A DNA stretch of 64,000 nt from Blastomyces gilchristii SLH14081 (taxonomy: Eukaryota; Ascomycota; Eurotiomycetes; Onygenales; Ajellomycetaceae). Within the stretch, counting starts at the first letter, position 1; every line of letters begins with the position of its first letter. Positions 23,723-36,448 of the stretch are shown piece by piece. Both the position numbers and the translations under genes were made by a program. The stretch is from contig NW_003101679.1 in the NCBI RefSeq assembly GCF_000003855.2, positions 3,794,889 to 3,858,888 of the forward strand, written 5' to 3'. Under the pieces are notes generated by a model that made no database searches, was not told where the DNA came from, and was given only the letters and a program-made list of their open reading frames with translations.

Positions 23723-24388
23723 ATGAGTTCAAAATTTCACTTAGTTAATGTGAAAAAAGATGTTTTCCCAGATACTATTTCTGAGATTGAAATTCTAAAG
23801 AGAAGAAAGAAGAAAGAAATATTGAAATAACAAGTTCTTGAAATACAGAAACTTCAAAAAGCAAGTAAAATTCTTGAAAAACAGTGTCTGAGTGAGAAGA
23901 ATGAAGAAGTTCTGTTAATTCTTCATACTGAGACTAGACAACTGCAAGAGATAATCAAGTTCAAACTTGGAATTTCAAACACAGTTCAAAAAACATTGAA
24001 AACTTCTAGTATAATTACTGACTCTTCTTTATCTTCTACTTCTTCTTTCTCTTCTTTAAATCAGAAGAAAATATACACTCAAGTAGCAGAATCTGCTGTC
24101 TCTAAATCTACTATCTCAAAATCTGCTCAAAACTCTGAGAAAACTGAGAAGAATATTACTCAGATCTCTGTTCATAGAAAAGAAGAGAAAAAAATGTAAA
24201 AAGAGAAAAACTTTTAAATCTCTAGAAATAGAAGACTTATTCTCAAAGTCTCAAATCAGAAGATCTTGCAAAGAAATAAGCTAAACTCAAATCTTATTTT
24301 CAAAGTTAGAAATGAAATTAATCAGCAGTTCTTTTCTCAGTTAATAACTGATATTAAAGTCTAAAAATCAGTTATAGCTTTAATTAAG
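23723..24388 (+). pseudogene. LINE ORF1 N-terminal half, copy 2
   Basis: ATG at 23723 (MSSKFHLVNVKKD) is equivalent to the ORF1 start at 34806. It is a Lys/Glu-rich probable coiled coil followed by a Ser/Thr-rich segment; stops include TAA at a Gln codon. The frame is cut at 24388-24393 by gypsy-1A and the rest lies from 46811. Confidence 0.75.
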
Positions 24389-24393
24389 CTATC

Positions 24394-24663
24394 TGTGATG
24401 AGCTGCGCCCGATCAATTATATAGACTATTTCATTACACTTCACAGATTCCGCCGAAAACTCCGATTCTCAGTCACTGATTCTTAGCTGAAAAACTTATA
24501 AAATTCCTATTCTTCCGCTCTGAAGCTTCATTACATACATATATAAATATTCACTCTGATCACTGATTCTCACACTTTCTCTTTCTTTCCTTCTCTGATG
24601 TTTTTCACTTTGTATTATAAGACCTATATATGATACTAATGTATTCAGTGTAGATCTCTTACA
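24394..24663 (+). repeat. Gypsy-1A 5' LTR
   Basis: 270 bp, TG...CA ends, paired with 46536-46805. It keeps a few CpG sites (gctgcgcccgatc, ccgccg) that mark the family. The PBS after it (cttgaaaaac) is too decayed to name the priming tRNA. Confidence 0.9.
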
Positions 24664-26249
24664 CTTGAAAAACATTTATTATCTTCTTATTAGAAATGAT
24701 TATTCATTGAAAAGATATTTAAACACATAACAATGCATAAGAAATAGAAAAATGATGAAACAGTTAAGTGAACACTGAGTTCTCAGATAGAAGCTTGCTC
24801 ATCAGTCACTCTGACCCTGTAATAAGATCTTACAAAGAGAATGTCAGTGAAAGACCTAAGAGTTCTGACATCTTAGATGTATGAGATATTCATACAATTA
24901 CAATTCTTCTGATTCCGCAGATAACACACATTCAATAAACTATACAGCTATGTCTACTAATAATATGAGAGCACTCTTGAATGTGAGCATAAATGCAGTG
25001 TCACAGTGACTTCAAGTAATGTTGAAATTACAACAGTAACAGATAGTTAATATGCATGCAACTCAACAATGTCAATATAAGAAAATTTAATAATTATCTC
25101 AACTAGAAATCCCTGTACAAGCAACTTCAATACTGATAGAATTGAATATGAACACAATGCAAGTGCTGAAGAAATGCTTAAATACTTCTGTATATTTCAA
25201 TGCTTCTGATCTCACTCTCTACTCATCATGAAGGCTGGAAATACTTGCAAAACTAAGTATAGATGAAGATGTCATCAGTTCACTAATTAATCAAGATTAA
25301 TATATCAATGAATAATTGAAGAATTGTGTAAAACAGAAGTTTTATTCATGAATGAAAGTATATAAATTAGCATTGCAAACACCTGATAATATTATTAAAT
25401 ATCTTGATGTTCTGTTCTGAGACACTGTTATACAACAGAAAGTATTGAATTAATTACAGAGTATCTGACAGAGAATCACTTCTCTTATAATATTTTTTCC
25501 TGACTTTGACATCAAGATTCTAGAAGCAGGTGATCAATCTTGAGAGAATTGAATGAAGATTAGTATGCTTAAGAAGACATTAACTTTTAAACTCTTACAG
25601 ACTCTTGTAAGTGTAGATAAAGATCAGACTTATGAAGATTTCTGCATATAACTTCAGACATTGAATAATCATCTTATAAAGCTTAAGAGTATACAGAACA
25701 GCAGTAGAAAATGTTACATCTCAGTCACTTATACATCTGTACTGAGAAATAACAACAATGATACAGATGCTATGAACTGAGTAGACTTAAATGTCTATAT
25801 ATAAGCAAGAGTCTTTGCTGTCTGAACACACTTCTGAGTTTCTGAGATCACTTCTGAAGAAGTTGCTGACTAATATCAATGAGAAGTGTACATTAATTGT
25901 AACTGATCAGAACATATTACTTTTAACTGCTGATTAGCCTATATATCTTCTCACTCAAGAGAAAGATTAGTATCTTCTCACTCAAAGAATGAATCAGCAT
26001 CTGTTCACATCAATCACATTATATTAAAGAAAGATTCAGAAGATAACTATGAGAATATCTTAATAAAACAGAGAAAGAATTAACTTCTATTCAAATTTAC
26101 AAGCAGAAGCTTGAAAAGGTCAGATAATAATGATTTAAAGAGAAAATGACAATGAATGCAATTCTTATATCTACTGTGATAGATAATATATATAATATGA
26201 AAGTTATAATAGACAGTGATCTGTTTTATTATACAATGATTAAATCTTC
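24664..26249 (+). pseudogene. Gypsy-1A gag and start of protease
   Basis: Decayed gag. Near 25885-25930 a zinc knuckle reads [C>Y]-I-N-C-N-*-S-E-H-I-T-F-N-C, i.e. CX2CX4HX4C with one Cys lost. The retropepsin region follows (VIDNIYNMKVIIDSDLFYYT, with IDSD where an active enzyme has D-S/T-G). Gypsy-2 inserted at 26250, a few residues after this motif; protease resumes at 42985. Confidence 0.78.
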
Positions 26250-26416
26250 TGTGATTCAAAGGTTGCTTGAGCCAGCGTACGATTACAGATGTATGCCGGC
26301 TTCTTATATATTATATGCTAACTTAATTAGCGGCCGCTATGGCCTCTTTACACTTATAAGCAAGTTCAGAAGCGGCCGCGTTATTATCTGACAGTCATAT
26401 GTTCTTTCAAACCACA
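26250..26416 (-). repeat. Gypsy-2 3' LTR
   Basis: 167 bp, uninterrupted. It contains two GCGGCCGC octamers (near 26330 and 26373) that kept all their CpGs although the surroundings are CpG-free. It also shows the empty target site for the LINE fragment found in the other LTR (acagatgta near 26285). Confidence 0.88.
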
Positions 26417-29400
26417 TTCTCTCTCACCAGATTTGGTCACGCCCATGTGATTATGTCATATGCCCTAGCTTCATGCAGATTAGCTTGCTACTAGTGTTTC
26501 ACAATTGTGTAATCTATCTCTGATTCAGCTAGCATTCTGCATACACTCTCACAAAGAAACTTTCACTATATTACATTACTCATTCACTAACTTTTCTCAT
26601 TCTTCAATCATCTTCTTCATCATCATTGAATGTCATCATTATTCAAGATTTCTATCTCTTCTCCTGTGTAACTCTTTCTATCTGTTCATCTATTATATTA
26701 TACATGTTTCTGGCAATAGCTCTCTGTTCTCATAACAAGTATTATTATAGTGCTCATATCAGGCAGTTCATTAGCAGTAAGTGTAACATGTTGTGAAATG
26801 TGATCAGAACTTGTTTATCTTCTAATAATTATCAGAACATACTACTATGAATGATATATCTTCTTCATCTTCTTGTACATTCTTAACTGTTTCCTTCTCA
26901 GTGAGTTTCTGATTGTGTTTTCTGGCATGATTTTGTATAAACACAGATGCTGATATGTTGTTTTTATTTGTGTAGAATCTTCATACATTGACAGATCTGC
27001 ATTCACTGATAATAGTGAACTCAATGTTAAATCATTGATCAAGAACTTGGAGAATGTGATAATGAAGGAATTGTCTGTGTCATGTGTGACTGAGTCTTCT
27101 GTGTCTCTTCCTGCCTCTTCTGCCACTTCTTTTCCTGCTGCTCTTTCTCAATCTTCTACACTTGCCTCTGTGTCTGGTTCTCCTGCTCCCGCTATCCCTG
27201 TTCCCGCGACTCTCACTTCTGCTACTCCTGCTCCTGCTGCTGCCTTCATTACTAGCTCTTCTCATTTCAAGAAGATATTGTGTAGACTCAGTGAATCACA
27301 TTTCTCAGCATGTACACTCTCACTCTTCTTACTGATCTCTAGAATGATTTATTATATGATGATGATGTATGATATGACTATCTGAAGCTCAGTTATAAAT
27401 GCTGATTATTACATTTGTTTTAAATATTCATGATGAAGTAATTATTCATTTATTTCAGAGAATCACTTTCTCTCTCAACAGTGTTAAGATTGTAAGTCTT
27501 TTTCTTTTTATCTTTTCTTTCTAACACTGATTTTTCTATTCTTAGAGAAAATTGTTATGAATTTTATTATATATGAAATCATAATATTCACAGATATTAA
27601 GAAACTTTTCATAATTATTAAATTCAATATTATAAGTATATCTGCTCTAATGAATATCTTCAGCATGATTGATCTGTATTAGTCTATTCTCTGATATTTA
27701 TTATCTGACTTTGTGATGTAGATGAAGAATATCTGTGTTTTCAGAAACAGAAATATGAATATTATGCTCTTTTACACTTATAGATATGAGACTTGTATAT
27801 CTTATCTGAGATGTTATTATAAGAATGAGCTGTTCATATACTGCATTCTGCTTTCTGCATTTCTCTGTATTCTTCTCTCTCTTTCTGAAAAGCCTCATGT
27901 GTGTTGTAATTATGTGTATAATTCTAAGATCAGCAGATGTTTGTTCAGTAATTATTATCTCTGCTTTTGTGATTTTATATACTAATAATAGTTCTTAGTT
28001 GCTTCAGTGTCAGAGATCATTTTAATTGAAGATGATAATACTGCTGAGACTACTCTCTTCTGCTCTTAAGCTTCTTCTGTCACTTTCTCTTCCTCTTCTA
28101 TGAGAAAGATTGTGTATATACTGAGTTATAAGCATTCAGCTCTGAGTGACTTCTACTGTTATTCATCTGATTCTGTGTCTTCTCTCTCTTCTGTTTCTTC
28201 TGTCTTCATTCTTCCTGCTCTGACTTCTGATCCTGTGAGTCTTATGCTCTTCTTCAATTTTTCTATGTATATATGTACACATTTCTATATTAGCATTTCA
28301 GTCAATCTTGTAATAAATGACATTAATGTTGTACACAGAGTGATAGAGGAATCAGAGATGTACACAGTGTTGTTATAAGAGCAGCTTGCAGTTCTCAAAT
28401 CTCTTGTAAATCTCAAGTTTTGAGATTTCTTTTGTTTTTAATGTTTTTCAGGTGATATGATGTTGAAAATAGATTAAATATGTGATGTATGAAAATGAAT
28501 GAGATGTGTATGATAATATTTGTCTTTTACAGCTGACTCTTACAGTTGATAATTAATTCATTATTTCTTTTCTTTTCTTACACTTTTTCTTTATCTGCTA
28601 GTTACTACTCTTACACAATCTCTATATAATACAGTGTTCAGTGACTAGGTTCAGCAGCTTTCATCTTTTATGATTCTGTCTTATATATTATACTGTCTCT
28701 CTTCATCTGCTCAGATCACTACAGTGAATAGCTTATTAAAACTAATCTCACTCAATCTCTGAGCATCTTCAGAGATTGAGATGACTTAGTCTCATGTGTC
28801 TGTGAATGTTTCAGATAGTTTATTCTCTGTGATCTTCACAATTGAACTGATATAAACAGTTGAATTCAACTCTGAATTTCTTTTTCTTCTGTGATCTGAC
28901 TTATGTACAAGTCTGCTGCTTTGAGATCACTCTTTACTGTGTTACACTCACTGTCTGCAGTGCATTATTATATGATCAGCTACAGTCTCATTACTTATTA
29001 AAGTGTAATATTTATCTGATTTCTTCATTTCTTCTCATTCTTTTCTTATAATTGTGAAAAGATTGAAATAAGTGAGATTATCTGATTTGTAAGTATCTAT
29101 GATTTCTCTTACTTTATAAGGCTTTTCAATTATAAGTCTCTTCTTTTTCAATACTGATAATAGTGCTGTGAATAATTATAATCTGCTCAGATCTTGTATC
29201 TTTACTTTTATAAGTTATGAATCATTGATTAAGTTGTGTAAAATCTGTCTCTCTGATTTCTTCAATGTGTAAGTTCTCAGAGAATGTGATTTGAGTATTT
29301 TATAGAGTTCAAATCACCTAGATTGAAACTTCTCAGAACTCTCATTGTGTATGAGAACTTATATTCTTATCTTGAGACTTGATTTCTTAACTAGTGAGTC

Positions 29401-29420
29401 TTATATTCTTTTCAATTGAA
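26417..29420 (-). pseudogene. Gypsy-2 region downstream of integrase, Ala/Gly-rich
   Basis: About 3 kb lies between the integrase core and the 3' LTR, much more than a normal integrase C-terminus needs. On the minus strand near 27260-27050 a frame rich in Ala, Gly, Glu and Arg reads AAAGAGVAEVRVAG and later EEAGRDTEDSVTHDTDNS. The Ser/Pro/Ala frame on the other strand at 27035-27385 is its shadow. No chromodomain or envelope-like motif recognised. It may be a third ORF, an extended pol tail or a later insertion. Confidence 0.45.
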
Positions 29421-29424
29421 TTGC

Positions 29425-32400
29425 TCAGTTCAGAAGTAACTTGTTAGCTTTTGCACATGTGTGACTGATCTCTTTCAATCTTGATTCTGTGTTCACAACT
29501 GCTGTGTCTGCAACTGCTACTGCTGCATCTGTAACTGCTGTTTTCTTTCTCATCTTTTTCAAAGCATTCTTCAGAATGCACGGATGCAATTCATATAACA
29601 GGTAGAATGATAAACACTTGAAGACTGCATGCTGCTGAATTCGCATAACTAATAGTGTCTGACTAAGATATTCATCTCATAATCTTATAGACTTGCTCAC
29701 TAGATATTTCATCAGCATGTTACTCAAGATTTCATTTAAGTGTTTCATCTTCTTGTTTATCTGTGAATAATATAGTGTTGTTCTATGATATCTTGTCTGT
29801 AACTAGCTCATGAAATGTCTCATCACTTCTTCTATGAGATTCACACTATTATCAGTTAGAATCTCACACAGCATTTCATAGTTGATATAGATCTTATTAT
29901 ATAGAAACTTTGTCATCATCTTCTCTGTTATCTCTGAAACTGCTTTCACAACTGATCAGTCAGTAGTGTAATCAATAGCAGTGATTATTCATTGATTTCT
30001 ATTTAGTGTTCACAGTAATATGTCTATGAGGTTCACTTCTCATCATTTAAACAGTTGTATTATACACTTTATCTAATATTGTACTTTCTTATATTCTAAT
30101 CCTTTCTTAGATTCTTTCACAACCTGGTAATTCAGGCACTTGTGAGTATATGTCTGAATGTTCTTGATCATGTTTGATCAGTATGCTCTTGATTTGAGTA
30201 CACTTATAAGTTCAGCACTTTCTAAGTGACTGAATTTCTTATGTATGTAAGTTATCAAGTTGCATCTAAATAAGAATTCTAGATAAAGAGCTTTCATATA
30301 TTCTAGATTGTAATAAAGCACAATATTGTTTTTCAATTTTCTCAGCTTAAAGTTTGAAAGTATCTCTTCTACTACTCTCACAAGATGCTTATTATCTGAC
30401 ATCTTGTCATTCTCTAAGTGAGAGATCATAGTGTTCACTTATTCTGATTTCTTGCATTCTCTCAGCACATTTAACATGAACATTTCTTATACCTGGTTTG
30501 CAGAACTCTCACTCATGAAATCAGGTCTGTAACTAATTGTATCAGGTATCACAGTGTCTGATTTCTTTCAGTATTTGATATGAAGATTGTACACTTGAAA
30601 CTCTGAGATTCAATGTGCTAAGTGTTTAAAAGATTTTATTATCAATTATAGATAGATGAGACTTTCATAATCTGTGATCACTGTTGTTGTATGCCTGTTA
30701 TTGATATATCTATCTCACAACATCAGTGCATGCTTAATCACTAGTAATTTCTTTTCATACACTGAGTAATTGAGCTCAGTGCCTGATAGTTTCCTATTAT
30801 TATACATCACTGAATACAGCTTGTCATTCTTGCTTATCTGTAGAAGAGTGTCTTTGATAGCTCATTCAGATGCATCTGTCTTGATATAGAAAGGTTTATT
30901 ATAATCTGATTGAATAAGCACTGAGAATGTTATTATATGTTCTCTCAGTATGAGAAAAGCCTCTTCACACACAGTATTTCAGATGATTGAATGAAACTTC
31001 TTCTTTTACAGATTTGCATCTGTTTCTCTTAAGAGATCTGAGAGTGATGTAGATATTCATGTGAAATTCTTGATGAATCTGCAGTAATATGAGATTAACT
31101 TAAGAAACTGTTGTATATAGTGTATATTTCTCAGCTATAGTTCAATTCACTATGACATTCAATTTCTCTGAGATAGAGTGTATACAGTCATTACTCACTA
31201 CATGTTCTATGAACTTCAACTCTTTCATTTCAAACACATACTTTGTTAATTTAATATAGAGCATATACTCTGTCAGAGTTGTAAGCACTTCATTGAAATA
31301 CTTCAGATATTCATCATATAAGTTTGAAAAGACTAAAATGTCATTGAGATATATGAGATATGAGGTTTTATTCTGTTTATAAAGAATCATATTTATCATC
31401 ATTTGAAAGATGACAGGCACATTTGTCAGACTGAATGACATTATCAGGAATTTGAACTTCTCTTATTGTGTATTAAATATGATTCATGAGACTGACAGTT
31501 CATCTACATGAATCTGCCAGTATTCTGAGAGAAGATCAATCTTTGATAGATATCAGGTGTTTTCAATCATATTCAACTGTTATTGAATCTATAGCAGTGA
31601 ATATTCATTCTTGATCATAAGCTTATTGAGTGCTTGATAATCAATATACATTCATCACTTCTCATCTGCCTTTTTCACAAATAGAACTGGAAAGCCTCAT
31701 GTGCTTGATGAGAATTATATGAGATCATGTTCTAGAAGGTCTGTGATCTGATACTTCTGTTCTTCAAGATGTATTTGTGACAGAGAGTACACATTCTGAT
31801 TGACTGGTTTTGCATCCCTCATGTCAATCTCATGTATGAATCCTTGTTCTGGTGACAATTCTGATGAAAGATCTGTTTGAAAAACCTTTTCATACTTCTT
31901 CAGAAGCTTCTTCATATGCTTGTTCTTCTGCATATCTTTTATCTTGATTTCCTCCACTTCCAGGTCTTATATGATATACAGAATGCTTTCAGATGCAGTC
32001 TTGTGAATCATTCTCTTTACTTATTAGTGTATAAGCAGATTTAACCCTTCTATATCAGAGGTGTGAAATGTCCTTCTCATATCAGTTGATAGAATTGTAT
32101 GAACTGTTTTCTTTCTATCAGTCAACTGCATATGACATGTACATCATTGAATCTGCAGATTGAACTTTTGAAATCAATCAAGTTCAAGAATAAGATTGTA
32201 TTTCATGTTCTGCAGCTCTCATGCTCAAATATAGTAAGATCATTCTCTGAAGTGCAAGAGAACTCTTACTCTTGCAGATAATATCAAATATCAGTTATCA
32301 GATAATCTTATGCATTGAGAATTCTTCACTCAGCAGACTTCTTTCAGTCTTTAAATTATATTATTATCAATATATTGTATAGAAGCTTCTGTGTCTGCTA

Positions 32401-32600
32401 ACACTTTTAAAGCCATCTCTCAATTCTTACTCAAGTGTCTCTTATATATTAACATTTCAGGTCTCAAGGCATTGAGATGAGCATCTGCTTTATCATTCTC
32501 ATTCACACCTCATTCTGAAGCCTGCTTCTTCTTTATATTTGCAGAATTCAGAGAATCATCTAACACAGGCATCTCTTTCACTTTGAAGACTTTTTATAGA
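29425..32600 (-). pseudogene. Gypsy-2 pol (protease region, RT, RNase H, integrase)
   Basis: Minus strand. Pre-RT (31957-31715: QTDLSSELSPEQGFIHEIDM). RT (31441-31142: MSFSLTNVPVIFQMM, then YLNDILVFS at about 31351, where YLDD is expected, a G-to-A change). RNase H follows. Integrase has the H2C2 finger (HKKFSHLES ... CLNYQ, one Cys changed to Tyr) at about 30300-30100, core Asp (ITAIDYTTD) near 29965, second Asp (ILTDNSVNL) near 29860, and a C-terminal part (FYLLYELHPCIL) near 29600. Typical Ty3/gypsy order, many TGA stops, inactive. Confidence 0.85.
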
Positions 32601-33266
32601 ATATCAGTGAGTGTCTTCAAGCTCACTGATTCTGCTAGTTTTTTGACTCTCTTGCTTCTCTTGACTATACACACTGAGTGTAATCTTTTGTATCATGATT
32701 TTGATGTCTACAGTTGAAGCAAGCTCAATACTCACAATATCAAGATTTTCACTCAGAGAATCTCTTTTTCAGAGAATTCAGTGCTTTAGTGATAGTATTC
32801 AGATCTAGATTCATCATGTTCAGATGTATGACTTGTATCACAGAAGTCTGATTACTCATTCTCTGCTGAGATATACTCAATTGCAGTATTTTCTGTTACA
32901 ATTGACTCACTTGTTTCTGTATAATGAGAATATTGTATGCTTTCTTCACTGTACCTGACTGTGAGATTAAGCATTTTCATTCTGCTCTCAACTTGAGTGT
33001 AAGATTATGAATAAAGATCTGTAAACAGAAAGATGTTAAAAGCTCTTCATTTAATATGAGATAGTATAAGCTGAAGTGTGTGAAGTATGATGTAAGATTA
33101 CTCATTTATCTACACTCAGTGAAGTGTTTATAACACTTATCTCACATATTCACTTTCTCAAAGTTGTGCAAGATTCATTTGGAAAACTTATTCTATGTTC
33201 ATGAAAATGAATATTGCTTCAGATCTGTAAGATTTATCTTTTTATTAGCTATTTATAATAACTTTG
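32600..33266 (-). pseudogene. Gypsy-2 gag, 3' part with zinc knuckle
   Basis: On the minus strand at about 32730-32680 the frame reads ACFNCRHQNHDTKDY: a CX2CX4HX4C knuckle whose last Cys became Tyr. Upstream gag runs to 33266, where the full-length LINE inserted; the rest is at 40818-41844. Confidence 0.72.
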
Positions 33267-33274
33267 TGATATGC

Positions 33275-34805
33275 AACAACCGCTCCACCACGAACTCGCT
33301 CGATTTTTCGAATAAGAACCCGCCGATAGATCCATCGAAAAGCCCTCGATCATACGAGCATTTTGACCCCATCGCCGACCGCATACCCCGTGTGGTGGTG
33401 GAGTTATCCAGCCAAACGTGAACCAGACGTCGTTCGGAACTCCTGCGTGGGATTATCCCCCATTCTCCCCTACCACACCACAACCCCGGGCCAAATTGCC
33501 ATACAAATTATAAGGTGAAGAGACCTAGCTGTATGCACCAATCTTCTCGATTTTGGAAGATCCCCGATCTGTAGTTGTGGAGATATCTGAGGTGCGACCT
33601 CCGCGAAAACCCTGTCCATCTTTGATGTTCCAAAACACCAACGCCAAGTCCCACCCTCGTACCGCCCTTCCCAATCTGGCCCATCCCCGGCAGAAAAATA
33701 CAAAAAGATATCTTGGTGATAATATCAAGCACATAATCAACAGACAATGAGTCAACAGCACATCAACAACTATAAAATCAGTATATCTCAAGGTCTGACT
33801 GAGCCTTTGATCCCTGCACAGTGAGATATATTAAATCTAGTTTTAATATCTCAATATTCAATAGATTCTGCAAGAGATTGAGAACAGCAACACTAGGTTT
33901 CTATTGAATTTGAGAATTAACTCTATATTGATATAATCATTGACAAAGTCTTCTATTTTGAGATATAAATAACCAGTTTCTCTACATCCTGCTGGCAATA
34001 TTTACATTATTATATAGAAACAGACTTATATTCTCTATAATATCAAGACTCTGAAGAGGGAAAGTCTTGATAGAGAATATATAGTAGTGTATATCTTAGC
34101 AGTTTCTATCTCATTCTTCTGCAGTAGTTAATGCAAAAAAAAAAAGATCTTAGAAATAGTTTTTTACTTCTCTTGAAAAAGTAAGGTGTTTTTCTCTGAG
34201 TTTTACATAATATTCTTACAAAGAATTAAAAACAGAGTTATTTTCTATCATAATTTCATATTCTTTTAAGTAAGAATTACTTTTTCAGTGACTGAAGAGC
34301 TTTCATTAATACTTAATTCTTTTTTACACTCTTTATTAACTGATTTGAGTTGTACACTTATTGTGTGAGGAGAATTGAATGATTTAGAATAAAATTAAAT
34401 AGTTTTAATCAATTTCTCTGTAAAAAATTGATTTATTTTTTGTCAGTTTTTCTCTCAAAAACTGTCATATTATCTGATTTACTATCAATTGATATCATAC
34501 TTTTCCTCACTGTATCCCAAGAAAGAGATTGTAAAGATTTTATTAATTTATCTTAAAAATCAATTTTAGTTTATTAGATTCTCTTCAAAAATCTAACCTA
34601 GTTACTGAACTAGAGTGAAAAAAATCAGGTGTTTTATACACAAAAGTCTGCTATTCTTCTTTTGAAATAGTCTGACCAACTTTTCAATTGAAAACAGACT
34701 TAGAAATCTCTTAATTGAAACAGTCTGATCAACTTTTCAATTCAAAAGAGTTTAATAAATATCTCAATTGAATTAGTCTGATCAACTTTTCATTGAGTAA
34801 GAACA
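33275..34805 (+). promoter_or_regulatory. LINE 5' UTR with a CpG-rich, undecayed first 440 bp
   Basis: Bases 33277-33700 keep normal GC and CpG (e.g. cgctcgatttttcg, ccaacgccaagtcccac), then the sequence turns AT-rich. The same module starts LINE copy 2 at 20713. LINE transcription normally starts at the first base from an internal promoter, so this module is the candidate promoter. The short frames in it (NSLDFSNKNPPID and minus-strand frames) match nothing I know. Confidence 0.6.
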
Positions 34806-36425
34806 ATGAGTTCAAAAGTACACTTAGTTGATGTGAAAAAAGATGCTTTCTCAAATGCTATTTCTGAGATTGAAATTCTGAAGAGAAGAAAGAAAGAAGA
34901 AATAGAGAAATAACAAGTTCTTGAAATACAGAAACTTGAAAAAGCAAGTAAAATTCTTGAAAAGCAGTGTCTGAGTGAGATGAATGAAGAAGTTCAGTTA
35001 ATTCTTCATGCTCAGGCTAGACAACTACAGGAAGTGATCAAGTTCAAACTTGGAATTTCAAACACAGTTCAAAAAACTTTGAAAATTTCTAATATAATCA
35101 CTGACTCTTCAGTTTGCTCTTCTTTCTTTTCTACTTCTTCTTCTTCTTCTTCTTTAAATCAGAAGAAAACATATGCTTAAGCAGCTGAATCTGCTGTCTC
35201 TAAACCTGCTATCTCTAAATCTGCTATCTCAAAACCTGCTCAAAATTCTGAGAAAACTGAGAAGAATACTGCTCATACTTCTAGTGATAGAAGAGTGGAG
35301 AAAAAAATGCAAAAAGAGAAAAATCTTCAAATCTTCAGAAATAGAAGACTTATTCTCAAAGTCTCAAATCAGGACATATTGCAGAGAAATAAGCTAAACT
35401 CAAACCTCATTTTCAGAATTAGAAATGAAATCAATCAGCAGTTCTTTTCTCAGTTAATGACTGATATTGAAGTTCAAAAATCAGTTATAGCTTCAATTGA
35501 GCCATTCTTCTTTGAAAACTTCATTATTCTGACTACAATGTCTGAATTCAGTGCTGAATTTCTTATTCAGAATGAGAATCTCTGAAAATCAGCAGTAGAA
35601 TCTTTGTTAAACACAATAATTCTATCTGAGAGAGATGAAAAGTGAGATAAATTCATTCTTCATAATATTTCAGTTGAAATTTTTGACTGTGAAGAAGGAA
35701 TACTACTTCTTAAAAATGAATTAGAAGAATACAACTCTATTCAACTGAGAAAGAAGCCTGTATGACTAAATTCAATTGAGTTCAGACAAAGCAGAAGAAA
35801 TGCCTCTGTTCTAGTATATACAAAGACAATAGAACAGTCAAAGATCTCTGAAGTAAGAGTAGCAGATTTGAAAATGAGAGTTCATGAATACAAAGACTCA
35901 AGAATGAATCTCAAAGCTTAAACACAGTGTTCAAACTGTCAAAGATATAGACACTTTGCAATCTTCTATTTCAGAGACTCAAAATGTGCATTCTGTGTCA
36001 GAGATTATAAAACTAGTGAGTATAAATATGAAACATGCTCAAAAAGAGGTGAAATATGTCAACACACTCTGCTTAAATGCTCTAATTGCAAAGAAAAACA
36101 TGCATCTAGCTCAAAAGAATGTATATTTGCTTCAAGAACTCAAAAGAACTGAAGAAAAGACAAAGCTCAGAGTAAACCTAGAACTGAAGAGAATAGTCAA
36201 GTCAGTAAACTCACAACTGTAAGCTTAAAAAGAAGAAACTCTCAACTGTCTAAGTCTTCAAACTCCAATTCTTCAGCTAAATATAAACAGAATTTGAATC
36301 CTCAAACTTCTGTTAAGATTAGAGAATTGAGAAATGACTCTGATGATAAACTAGATATAATGCAAGCAGTTGAGATTTCTACTTTTCAGAACAGTTATAA
36401 TCTACTATCTAATGATAGTGATTAG
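34806..36425 (+). pseudogene. LINE ORF1 (gag-like, three zinc knuckles)
   Basis: ATG 34806 to TAG 36423-36425, a multiple of three (539 codons) with only point stops inside, so the length is intact. N-terminal Lys/Glu-rich coiled coil, then a Ser-rich linker. Near 35928-36110 come three Cys/His clusters (QCSNCQRYRHF, KCAFCVRDY, LLKCSNCKEKH), as in Tad1-clade ORF1 proteins that coat LINE RNA. Stops are TAA at Gln (e.g. 34909) and TGA at Trp. ORF2 starts 23 bp downstream. Confidence 0.85.
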
Positions 36426-36448
36426 ATTCTACTCTACTCTCTTTTAGT

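Larger units (their letters stand above)
20713..24393 (+). mobile_element. LINE copy 2, 5' part (split by gypsy-1A)
   Basis: Begins with the same CpG-rich 5' module as the full-length LINE (caactgctccaccacg at about 20713, compare 33277). It continues through the 5' UTR, which carries two hAT-derived insertions and one SINE, and into ORF1. It stops at 24393, where gypsy-1A inserted, and resumes at 46811. The 5' UTR contains a second, partial copy of its own unit (21042-21197, then 21716-21798), which the full-length LINE does not have. Confidence 0.82.

Noticed and set aside
27035..27385. Plus-strand Ser/Pro/Ala-rich protein gene
   Set aside because: It is the antisense of a gypsy-2 minus-strand Ala/Gly-rich frame and lies within that element.
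33253..33791. Several overlapping small ORFs on both strands as host genes
   Set aside because: They lie in the CpG-rich LINE 5' module, overlap each other in many frames and match nothing; the module is repeated at 20.7 kb.
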